This document shows, piece after piece, positions 1 to 5,816 of a stretch of DNA of 9,623 nucleotides. Position 1 is the stretch's first letter. Every line of letters starts with the position of its first letter. Source of the stretch: UBA6901 sp035256085 (GTDB lineage: Bacteria; Pseudomonadota; Gammaproteobacteria; Acidiferrobacterales; UBA6901); NCBI GenBank assembly GCA_035256085.1, contig DATEYP010000092.1:1-9623 (forward strand), written 5' to 3'. A program made the translations under genes and the position numbers. Below the pieces are notes generated by a model. It worked only from the letters and a program-made list of their open reading frames with translations, made no database searches and was not told where the DNA came from.

Positions 1-1077
1 TCCGAAACCGGAAAGTCCCGGCGCCTTCACCGGGTGACTCAGTACCCGCATTTTACCAACGCCCAGGTCGGCGAGAATCTGGCTGCCGAGGCCGTAGGTG
101 CGCAGCGCCTGCTGCGGGCGCCGGGCTGCTAATTCTATGCCCTGTTCCTGCCGATGGAAATGCTGGATGTGCCGGATCAGTTCCTCGGCCGGTTCATCCT
201 GTTGCAGGATCACCACCACGCCGCCGTCCTGCGCCACGCGCGCCATGGCGTCGCGCAGGCTCCACGAACCACCACGATGCGCGACCCCGAGCAGGTCCAG
301 CAGACTGCCCTGCACATGCACGCGCACCAGCGTCGGTTGGTCGCGCCGGAGTTCGCCTTTCGCCAGCGCGAGATGGGCGGTGTCGTCGATGTCGTCGTGG
401 TAGGCGACGACGCGGAACTCGCCGAACTCGGTGGGCAAATGGCACTCGGCGACACGCTGCACAGTGGCCTCGTTCTGCATGCGGTAGTGGATCAGGTCGG
501 CAATCGTGCCGATCTTGAGGCCATGTTGCTGCGCAAACTTCTCGAGCTCCGGCTGGCGCGCCATGCTGCCATCCTCGCTCAGAATCTCGCAAATCACGCT
601 TGCCGGCATGAGCCCGGCCATGCGCGCCAGGTCCACGCCGGCCTCGGTGTGGCCGGCACGCGCCAGCACCCCGCCCTTGCGCGCCATGAGCGGGAAGATG
701 TGGCCCGGCATGATGATGTCCGCGGGCTTGGCGTCCGGACGAATGGCGGCCTGCACGGTGGTGGCGCGATCGGCAGCCGAGATACCGGTGGTCACACCCT
801 CGGCAGCTTCAATGGACGCAGTAAAGTTGGTGGTGAACGGCGTCATATTGTCGTTCACCATGAGCGGCAGATTGAGCTGGCGACAGCGATCCTGCGTTAG
901 CGTGAGACAGATGAGCCCGCGGCCATGTTTGGCCATGAAGTTGATGTCTTCCGGACGCGCCTTTTCCGCAGCGATCAGCAGGTCGCCCTCGTTCTCGCGG
1001 TCCTCATCATCCATGATCACGACCATGCGGCCGCGTTTCAGCTCCTCGACGATCTCGCTGGTGGGACTGATTGCCAT
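1..1077 (-). CDS. ribBX: 3,4-dihydroxy-2-butanone-4-phosphate synthase with degenerate GTP cyclohydrolase II-like C-terminal domain (RibBX type), C-terminus cut by window edge
   Basis: Seen: 359 residues are readable, starting at ATG 1077, with a CAGG ribosome-binding site 8 nt upstream on the minus strand. Residues 1-205 form a complete RibB domain: DDEDRENEGD (23-32) is the acidic substrate/Mg site and HTEAGVDLARMAG (143-155) is the second signature. It should convert ribulose 5-phosphate to 3,4-dihydroxy-2-butanone 4-phosphate, a precursor of the xylene ring of riboflavin. From residue 213 (LPTEFGEFRVV) a GTP-cyclohydrolase-II-like domain follows. The zinc site C-x10-C-x-C of true RibA is replaced by VQGSLLDLLGVAHRGG without cysteine, and the RQEGRxIGL loop is replaced by QQDEPAEELI. 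Only the late RTYGLGSQILADLGV...MRVLS part is well kept. Family knowledge: such RibB-plus-degenerate-RibA hybrids are called RibBX in Proteobacteria. Inference: GTP cyclohydrolase II activity is absent and a separate ribA exists elsewhere. About 20 residues are probably missing at the edge. Confidence 0.93.
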   Translation of the reverse strand, partial: MAISPTSEIVEELKRGRMVVIMDDEDRENEGDLLIAAEKARPEDINFMAKHGRGLICLTLTQDRCRQLNLPLMVNDNMTPFTTNFTASIEAAEGVTTGISAADRATTVQAAIRPDAKPADIIMPGHIFPLMARKGGVLARAGHTEAGVDLARMAGLMPASVICEILSEDGSMARQPELEKFAQQHGLKIGTIADLIHYRMQNEATVQRVAECHLPTEFGEFRVVAYHDDIDDTAHLALAKGELRRDQPTLVRVHVQGSLLDLLGVAHRGGSWSLRDAMARVAQDGGVVVILQQDEPAEELIRHIQHFHRQEQGIELAARRPQQALRTYGLGSQILADLGVGKMRVLSHPVKAPGLSGFG

Positions 1078-1130
1078 GTCTGCTGCCTGAAAAACGCCGA
1101 TTATGACGGATTTTTATCGATGATGCCGCA

Positions 1131-1160
1131 AAAATAGCATTGCGTGCGAGGATTTAGCAA
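1131..1160 (-). promoter_or_regulatory. Candidate sigma-70-like promoter for ribBX
   Basis: On the minus strand, TTGCTA (complement of 1155-1160, 4 of 6 to TTGACA) is followed after 18 nt by TATTTT (complement of 1131-1136), which is preceded by an extended TGn (1137-1139). Initiation would fall near 1124 and leave a leader of about 45 nt before the ribBX start. The gene needs its own promoter because the opposite-strand kinase block separates it from ribE. This is a by-eye match only. No FMN-riboswitch conserved elements are visible in this leader. Confidence 0.3.
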
Positions 1161-1217
1161 AACTCCGGATAATCTTCCTTAACTGTGGCGATGCCTGTCT
1201 TCCATCCGTCGAGCATG

Positions 1218-1257
1218 CCACGGTGCCAACGCGGTGGCCGTAGCCGTGGTCTATAGT
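1218..1257 (+). promoter_or_regulatory. Candidate promoter/operator region of the first kinase gene
   Basis: TATAGT at 1252-1257 resembles a -10 box, but no good -35 lies 16-18 nt upstream. Immediately upstream, CCACGG (1218-1223) and CCGTGG (1244-1249) form a perfect 6-bp inverted repeat with a 20-nt spacer. That arrangement would suit an activator or repressor site replacing the -35. The 221-nt divergent region between ribBX and the kinase otherwise shows no ORF or RNA element I can recognise. Confidence 0.25.
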
Positions 1258-1298
1258 TAAACCGTCAGGGCACGCGGATTGCGGGCTCTCGTCTCAGA

Positions 1299-2618
1299 AT
1301 GGCCCGTCACCGGAAGCGACGGCATGCCGCTCGCCGGAAAGGCACGACCGTGGAACCGAGCAAGTCTGAACATCGCCATCCCAAGACCATACGTTTGGAC
1401 GAGCGGCTCCAGCAACGCCGCACCGACGGCATGGCGTCAGCGGCCGCCACCCAGTCCCTGCTGGGACCGGGCAGCATGCTGGGCAACTATCTCATTATCA
1501 GCCAGATTGGGGAAGGCGGCATGGGCGTGGTCTACCGGGCCATGGACACCGTCCTCGACCGTACCGTGGCGCTCAAGACCCTGCCGCCGCATCTGCTGCA
1601 GAGCCCGGACTTCATGCACCGCTTTCGTACCGAGGCCTATGCCCAGGCCCGGCTACACCATCCAAACATTGTCACCCTTTATTCGATGCTGGAGATCCCG
1701 GCCGGATTTGTGCTGGTCATGGAACACGTGGACGGACAGACCCTGCAACAGTGCATCCGCAGTGAAGGGCCGCTGGCGCCAGACAAGGCACTCTGGATCT
1801 TCGAGCAGGCGCTACAAGGCGTCGCCTATGCCCACCACATGGGTATCGTGCATCGTGACCTGAAGCCGGACAACGTCTTCATCACTCACAAGAACGAAGT
1901 AAAAATCATGGATTTCGGCGTGGCCAAGATCCTCGACAACAAGGAGCCGACACGTTCGCGCTCGATGGTCGGTACCCTGCTCTATATCTCGCCGGAACAA
2001 ATCAACGGCCGGGACGCAGATGCTCGTTCTGACATTTACACCCTCGGCATCAGCCTGTTCGAGGCCGTCACCGGACGTCTGCCGTTCGAGCGCAGGACCG
2101 ATTATGGCCTGATGCACGCGCATATCCTGGAAGAACCGCCACGGCCGCGCCAACTTAAGCGCGACCTGCCGAAGGAATTGGAAAGCGTGATTCTCAGAGC
2201 CATCGAGAAGGAGCCGGACAAGCGTTATCAGAGCGCCGCGGAATTTCACGCGGCATTGCTAAAGCAAAGCCGACGCTATGGACTCACGCTGGCGGCAATG
2301 GATGGCGAGAAAGCCGTATCGCTGCCTCGGCAGCTTGGCGAACACCTGGCGTCACGCAATCGCGTGCTGGGTGGCATTGGTTTCGATGTCTTCCTGATTG
2401 CCGCCGTCGTGCTGCTTACGCTGACCCTTGGTTTCTATCCGTCCCAGAACCCGCCCCCGGACGAAGTGGAACCCGTAACCCGTCTGGCGAAGAAAAAACC
2501 CCGCGTACTGCCGCCTGCCGCGCCCGCCACCAAACCGGCGCACGCAACACCGAAACAGGACAAGACGGCCCCGGCGAGCGACCGCTACGACTCGCTGCGC
2601 AAGGCCTGGGGCAGCTGA
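1299..2618 (+). CDS. Membrane-anchored Hanks-type serine/threonine protein kinase (first of two paralogues)
   Basis: Seen: 439 residues with a complete protein kinase domain at about 63-323: glycine loop GEGGMG (71-76), VALK lysine K93, helix-C glutamate E112, HRDLKPDN (185-192) with catalytic D187, DFG (205-207), SPE (231-233) and SDIYTLG (244-250). It is an RD-type kinase with serine and threonine residues in the activation segment, so autophosphorylation is plausible. A single hydrophobic segment at about 362-380 is followed by a proline/lysine-rich tail ending DSLRKAWGS. The topology should be cytoplasmic kinase and periplasmic tail. No PASTA or other known sensor domain is present. Start: ATG 1299 has no Shine-Dalgarno and gives a very basic first 17 residues. 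GTG 1350, 7 nt after GGAAAGG (1336-1342), is a credible alternative giving 422 residues. It is the first gene of a plus-strand block with a lipoprotein and a second kinase; phosphorylation targets cannot be told from sequence. Confidence 0.95.
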   Translation: MARHRKRRHAARRKGTTVEPSKSEHRHPKTIRLDERLQQRRTDGMASAAATQSLLGPGSMLGNYLIISQIGEGGMGVVYRAMDTVLDRTVALKTLPPHLLQSPDFMHRFRTEAYAQARLHHPNIVTLYSMLEIPAGFVLVMEHVDGQTLQQCIRSEGPLAPDKALWIFEQALQGVAYAHHMGIVHRDLKPDNVFITHKNEVKIMDFGVAKILDNKEPTRSRSMVGTLLYISPEQINGRDADARSDIYTLGISLFEAVTGRLPFERRTDYGLMHAHILEEPPRPRQLKRDLPKELESVILRAIEKEPDKRYQSAAEFHAALLKQSRRYGLTLAAMDGEKAVSLPRQLGEHLASRNRVLGGIGFDVFLIAAVVLLTLTLGFYPSQNPPPDEVEPVTRLAKKKPRVLPPAAPATKPAHATPKQDKTAPASDRYDSLRKAWGS

Positions 2619-2633
2619 CACGCCACCATTGTC

Positions 2634-2648
2634 GCGCTACAGTAGCGC
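2634..2648 (+). other. Small perfect hairpin between kinase 1 and the lipoprotein gene
   Basis: GCGCTA (2634-2639) and TAGCGC (2643-2648) flank a CAG triloop 16 nt after the kinase stop codon. No T-run follows, so it is not a classical intrinsic terminator. It may be an mRNA processing or stability element. The 75-nt gap also contains AAGGAAGAG (2676-2684), the likely ribosome-binding region of the lipoprotein gene. Confidence 0.35.
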
Positions 2649-2693
2649 CCCGGTTCCGAGCGTACTGTGACAGCAAAGGAAGAGCGATTATTT

Positions 2694-3257
2694 ATGAAGG
2701 ATATTGCAACAAATCGTCACGCCGCCCTGTTTGTCCTGCTGTTGGCAAGCTTGCTGGGCGGCTGTGCAAGTATCAGTAACTTCAGCTGCGATATGCATGA
2801 GTCGCAAACACGCGGCGTCAAACCGGTCACCGCATATGCACTGAACACGCCCCAAGGCAGCGCCGCACCCCGGTCACTTCCGGCGGGCAGCGTTGCCCAG
2901 GCACCCGTATATAAAATCACCTTCAAGCCGGGATTCACCAAACCATGCACGACGCTCACCCTGCACAAGGACGTCATCATCGAACGCAGCGACGAGGCCG
3001 GTGTAATACTGACTGAGATCCGTGAGTTCTATGCCGAGGATGGCACACTCATCGCCACCTCTACCCAAGACATCAGCGAACAGGTGAGAAAGAGCGGCTC
3101 CTATGTTGCCACCACGCCGCTGCCAATCCCGAAATCCGCCCCGCCGGGAAAATACAAAATTGTAAACAAGCTGATGTACGAACGACGCGGCGATCGCCGG
3201 GCACCCGTCTCGATCGCCCGGGCAGAAGGCTTCTTCTACATCATTCCATCCCAATAA
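2694..3257 (+). CDS. Putative outer-membrane lipoprotein of unrecognised family
   Basis: Seen: starting at ATG 2694 the product has 187 residues with a textbook lipoprotein signal: MKD...RH charged n-region, hydrophobic AALFVLLLASLLGG, lipobox LGGC with C24 as the lipidated residue. Alanine follows the cysteine, so there is no Asp +2 retention signal and outer-membrane sorting is expected. An in-frame GTG at 2667 would add nine residues before the signal and is less likely. The mature part (about 164 residues) has two further cysteines (C32, C85) that could form a disulfide. Its second half alternates short hydrophobic and polar stretches (YKITFKPG, DVIIERSD, GVILTEIREFY, GKYKIVNKLMYERRG, GFFYIIPS), which suggests a beta-sandwich. 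I do not recognise the family. Lying between two paralogous kinases on the same strand, it may be a partner of their periplasmic tails; this is inferred from position only. Confidence 0.85.
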   Translation: MKDIATNRHAALFVLLLASLLGGCASISNFSCDMHESQTRGVKPVTAYALNTPQGSAAPRSLPAGSVAQAPVYKITFKPGFTKPCTTLTLHKDVIIERSDEAGVILTEIREFYAEDGTLIATSTQDISEQVRKSGSYVATTPLPIPKSAPPGKYKIVNKLMYERRGDRRAPVSIARAEGFFYIIPSQ

Positions 3258-3283
3258 TTGCGCAGCGATGGAAGAAAACGCCC

Positions 3284-3315
3284 GGGTGGCGGGCCGTCTG
3301 TCTGGCCAGCCACCC
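3284..3315. terminator. Strong GC-rich hairpin after the lipoprotein gene, possible terminator without U-tract
   Basis: GGGTGGCGGGCC (3284-3295) and GGCCAGCCACCC (3304-3315) are complementary at 11 of 12 positions around the 8-nt loop GTCTGTCT. It starts 27 nt after the lipoprotein stop. No T-run follows on either strand, so a canonical intrinsic terminator is not supported. It could be a Rho-assisted terminator, an mRNA 3'-end stabiliser or a REP-like element. A second GCCGGC...GCCGGC pair (3326-3331, 3345-3350) adds to the structure before the second kinase gene. Confidence 0.4.
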
Positions 3316-3405
3316 CACTTGTCCTGCCGGCTACTTCGGCACATGCCGGCCAGTAACTATGTCGCGTAGTATGAAGCACATACAGTTGTTTCTGGGGTCT
3401 ACGAC

Positions 3406-4878
3406 GTGTCCGATCTGCGACTGATTTACGACAATGCTGAACCCGCCCCGAAGCCCGGAAAGGCGGCGGACATGCTTCACACCCGCGTGATCAAAGATCC
3501 CGCTAACACCCACGTCGGCATGGAAACACCGACGTTTGAACCGGGCAGCACCATCGGTGGCTACCTGGTCGTCAGCAAGCTTGGCGAAGGCGGCATGGGC
3601 ATGGTGTACAAGGCGCACGACACCACCCTCGATCGCACGGTGGCGCTCAAGGTGCTCTCGCCGCACCTGTTCCGCAACCAGGAATTCCTGCAACGCTTCC
3701 GCGTCGAGGCGCAGGCCCAGGCGCGCCTCAACGGCCCGAACATCGTCACCCTGCACTCGATGTTCGAGATTCCCGGCAGCCTGGTGCTGGTCATGGAACA
3801 CGTGGAGGGCCATACCCTCGACCAGCGCCTGCACAACGAAGGGCGACTGTCGGTCGCAACCACCGTCTGGGTATTCGAACAGGCGCTGCTCGGCGTGGAG
3901 CGCGCGCACCGCATGGGCATCGTGCACCGCGATCTCAAGCCGTCCAACATATTCATCACCAATACCCACGAAATCAAACTCATGGATTTCGGTGTGGCCA
4001 AGATTCTGGACAGCAAGGAAAATACCCAGACCGGCTCGATGATCGGCACGCTCATGTACATCTCGCCGGAGCAGATCACCGGTCACGATGCCGACTTCCG
4101 CTCCGACATCTACACCCTTGGCGTCACGCTCTATCAAGCCGTTACCGGCGTGCTGCCGTTCGAGAAGAAAACCGACTACGAATACATGAACGCGCATCTG
4201 CACGAACAGCCGTTGCCGCCCACGGCGCTGCAACCGGCCATTCCGCAGGAGCTGGAAGACATTATTCTCAAGGCCATCGACAAGGATCCGGACAAACGCT
4301 TCCAGGGCGCGCACGAGTTCCGCAAGGCCCTGCTCAAGGTCGGCATGGTGCATGTGCGCGCGTACCGGCGCCTTAAGGCGATCCGGCGCGAGAAGGACAA
4401 GGCGGCACTGTCGGTTTCGCCGACCTGGCGCCGCGAGGAGGTGGAAACACCATCCATCGTGGAGCAGCTTCGTTCCCGTCTTGAAGATCTATTCGAAAAA
4501 AGGAATGTCCTTGTCGCCGCGGCAGCGGGGATTGCCGTGCTCGGCCTGGCTACGACCTTGTTGCTGTGGCCCGCAAAGGAAATATTCACACCCGTCGCAC
4601 AAACCACCGTTCAGCAAATGGAAAGCGTGACGCCCGAGGAATCACCCGCCCTCGTGAACCCGGCCACAGGACCTGCGACAGCCGCCACAACACTGGAGAT
4701 GGCGCGTGTCACCCAGGCCATCAAACCCCCTACGACGCCGGATGCTGCGCCCACCAGGGGAATACCGGTCAAAAAACAAACCGTCAGCCAGCCGCGCAAA
4801 AAAAATGCCGGAACGGAACAACAGAAGCCGGCCGAAAATCACAAGTATGACGCCTTGAAGAAAGCCTGGGGCGGTTAA
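3406..4878 (+). CDS. Membrane-anchored Hanks-type serine/threonine protein kinase (second paralogue)
   Basis: Seen: 490 residues. The kinase domain (about 52-311) has GEGGMG (60-65), VALK lysine K82, helix-C E101, HRDLKPSN (174-181) with catalytic D176, DFG (194-196), SPE (220-222) and SDIYTLG. It aligns with the upstream kinase without gaps over the whole domain, roughly two thirds identical by eye. A juxtamembrane basic stretch (315-345) leads to one membrane segment (about 368-388). A Pro/Thr/Ala-rich presumably periplasmic tail of about 100 residues follows and ends KYDALKKAWGG. Start: GTG 3406 has a weak GGGG element (3394-3397) 8 nt upstream. Internal ATGs at 3472 and 3520 would remove only the poorly conserved N-terminus. 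An A8 tract (4798-4805) lies shortly before the conserved C-terminal motif. No PASTA domains are visible. The gene ends 44 bp from the convergent ribE. The paralogy suggests local duplication, with the lipoprotein gene retained or inserted between the copies. Confidence 0.95.
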   Translation: MSDLRLIYDNAEPAPKPGKAADMLHTRVIKDPANTHVGMETPTFEPGSTIGGYLVVSKLGEGGMGMVYKAHDTTLDRTVALKVLSPHLFRNQEFLQRFRVEAQAQARLNGPNIVTLHSMFEIPGSLVLVMEHVEGHTLDQRLHNEGRLSVATTVWVFEQALLGVERAHRMGIVHRDLKPSNIFITNTHEIKLMDFGVAKILDSKENTQTGSMIGTLMYISPEQITGHDADFRSDIYTLGVTLYQAVTGVLPFEKKTDYEYMNAHLHEQPLPPTALQPAIPQELEDIILKAIDKDPDKRFQGAHEFRKALLKVGMVHVRAYRRLKAIRREKDKAALSVSPTWRREEVETPSIVEQLRSRLEDLFEKRNVLVAAAAGIAVLGLATTLLLWPAKEIFTPVAQTTVQQMESVTPEESPALVNPATGPATAATTLEMARVTQAIKPPTTPDAAPTRGIPVKKQTVSQPRKKNAGTEQQKPAENHKYDALKKAWGG

Positions 4879-4891
4879 ACCCTGCATGTCA

Positions 4892-4908
4892 GCGGCCAGC
4901 TGCGCCGC
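4892..4908. terminator. Weak hairpin between convergent kinase 2 and ribE
   Basis: GCGGC (4892-4896) and GCCGC (4904-4908) form a 5-bp stem with a 7-nt loop containing CAGCTG. It is the only structure in the 44-bp convergent gap and has no adjacent T-run on either strand. It is reported because both transcripts must end nearby; support for real termination is weak. Confidence 0.22.
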
Positions 4909-4922
4909 ATCAGTCCGTAATA

Positions 4923-5582
4923 TTATTTGTCGAGAAAGCCATGTTCCGCGAGAAAGGCGTGGCTGATGGGCGCATGCGCTTCGGCTGCACGCTCGCCGAG
5001 CAACAGGCGCTCCAGATAGCGGGCGATGACGTCCACCTCCAGGTTCACCCGATTGCCCGTCCACGTCTCGCCGAGCGTCGTGGCCTGCAGGGTGTGCGGT
5101 ACAATGTTGAGATCGAACTGCGCACCGTCGACAGCGTTCACGGTAAGACTCACGCCATCCACACAGATCGATCCCTTCATGGCGATGTAGCGGGCCAGTG
5201 CCGCCGGCGCCTGGATGCGGAAACGCACGCAACGTGCCTCGCTGCGTCGCTCGATCACCTCGCCCACGCCATCCACGTGTCCACTCACCAGGTGCCCGCC
5301 CAGGCGGCTTGACGGCGTGAGCGCTTTTTCCAGGTTTACCCGCGTGCCGGCGCCCAAGGCCCCCAGCGTGGTCAGCCTCAGGGTTTCAGCCGAAACATCC
5401 ACGCCAAACCCGTGCGCACTGTGCTCAATCGCGGTAAGACAAACACCGTTCACGGCGATGCTATCGCCAAGCCGCACATCGTCCATATCGAGCGGTGTGG
5501 CATCGATTCGCAGGCGCGCATCGCCGCCCTGCATCTCAATGACCTCGATTTTACCGACTGCCTGAATGATGCCAGTGAACAT
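4923..5582 (-). CDS. ribE: Riboflavin synthase, alpha-subunit type
   Basis: The enzyme dismutates two 6,7-dimethyl-8-ribityllumazines to riboflavin plus the pyrimidinedione precursor, the last step of riboflavin synthesis, in the cytoplasm. Seen: 219 residues beginning with the hallmark MFTGIIQAVG. There are two homologous lumazine-binding barrels, the first with GDSIAVNGVCLT (39-50) and the second with MKGSICVDGVSLTVN (135-149). The linker GGHLVSGHVDG (95-105) and NRVNLEVDVIARYLERL (177-193) are also present. Length is normal for the family (about 200-220). The ATG at 5582 is fixed by the conserved N-terminus although no clear Shine-Dalgarno precedes it. A TACAAT -10-like hexamer (complement of 5606-5611) lies just upstream but lacks a -35. 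The gene is separated from ribD by an unusually long 234-bp gap with repeats, and from ribBX by the kinase block. The older E. coli name is ribC. Confidence 0.97.
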   Translation of the reverse strand: MFTGIIQAVGKIEVIEMQGGDARLRIDATPLDMDDVRLGDSIAVNGVCLTAIEHSAHGFGVDVSAETLRLTTLGALGAGTRVNLEKALTPSSRLGGHLVSGHVDGVGEVIERRSEARCVRFRIQAPAALARYIAMKGSICVDGVSLTVNAVDGAQFDLNIVPHTLQATTLGETWTGNRVNLEVDVIARYLERLLLGERAAEAHAPISHAFLAEHGFLDK

Positions 5583-5660
5583 GATTGTCGTCGTGAGTCG
5601 TCTGTATTGTAAGTGTAGCGACGCGGGCCGGTATCGTGGACCCGTTAACCTAAGCGGTGT

Positions 5661-5696
5661 TTATCCGCAAATGAATGTAAATTATCGCAAATGAAT
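5661..5696. repeat. Two direct repeats TTAT(C)CGCAAATGAAT, left half of a diverged inverted-repeat element
   Basis: TTATCCGCAAATGAAT (5661-5676) and TTATCGCAAATGAAT (5682-5696) are tandem copies with a period of 21 bp, differing by one C. They lie in the ribD-ribE gap. The block CCGCAAATGAATGT is related, through transitions only, to the reverse complement of the right-hand repeat at 5778-5791. The two clusters therefore behave as arms of a degenerate inverted element of about 130 bp. No ORF lies in the gap. Confidence 0.6.
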
Positions 5697-5764
5697 CGTG
5701 CTATGAATGCACCGAGGCCATGCACCCTTTTGGTGGGCTGTAGTACACAGGGAGCGTATTGAAG

Positions 5765-5793
5765 ATCCGCGCTATCTGCGTTCATCTGCGGCT
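5765..5793. repeat. Tandem ATCYGCG decamer-like repeat, right half of the ribD-ribE intergenic element
   Basis: ATCCGCGCT, ATCTGCGTTC and ATCTGCGGCT follow each other from 5765 to 5793, giving three units of 9-10 bp. Low-complexity strings of the ATCTGCGTTCATCTGCG kind recur between genes in many environmental proteobacterial genomes, which is general knowledge not tested here. On the minus strand the array begins about 24 nt after the ribD stop and would be transcribed in the ribD-ribE message, where it could pair with the 5661-5696 repeats. Confidence 0.6.
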
Positions 5794-5816
5794 GACTGCT
5801 CTTTCAGGGTACATGA

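Noticed and set aside
154..900. Open plus-strand frame of 248 codons opposite ribBX
   Set aside because: It is antisense to a conserved RibB domain, with no ribosome-binding site and no recognisable motif.
1078..1298. Possible FMN riboswitch upstream of ribBX
   Set aside because: The conserved RFN blocks are not visible on the minus strand here or in the ribD-ribE gap.
3331..4353. Open minus-strand frame of 340 codons opposite the second kinase; a similar frame of 145 codons at 1812-2249 opposite the first
   Set aside because: Both mirror conserved kinase codons. Their mutual similarity simply reflects the paralogy of the kinases on the other strand.
1299..4878. Kinase block as an insertion sequence or phage-borne defence cassette
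   Set aside because: No transposase, integrase, terminal inverted repeats or target duplications were found at the borders, and the kinases are TM-anchored housekeeping-like Hanks kinases without nuclease or toxin domains.
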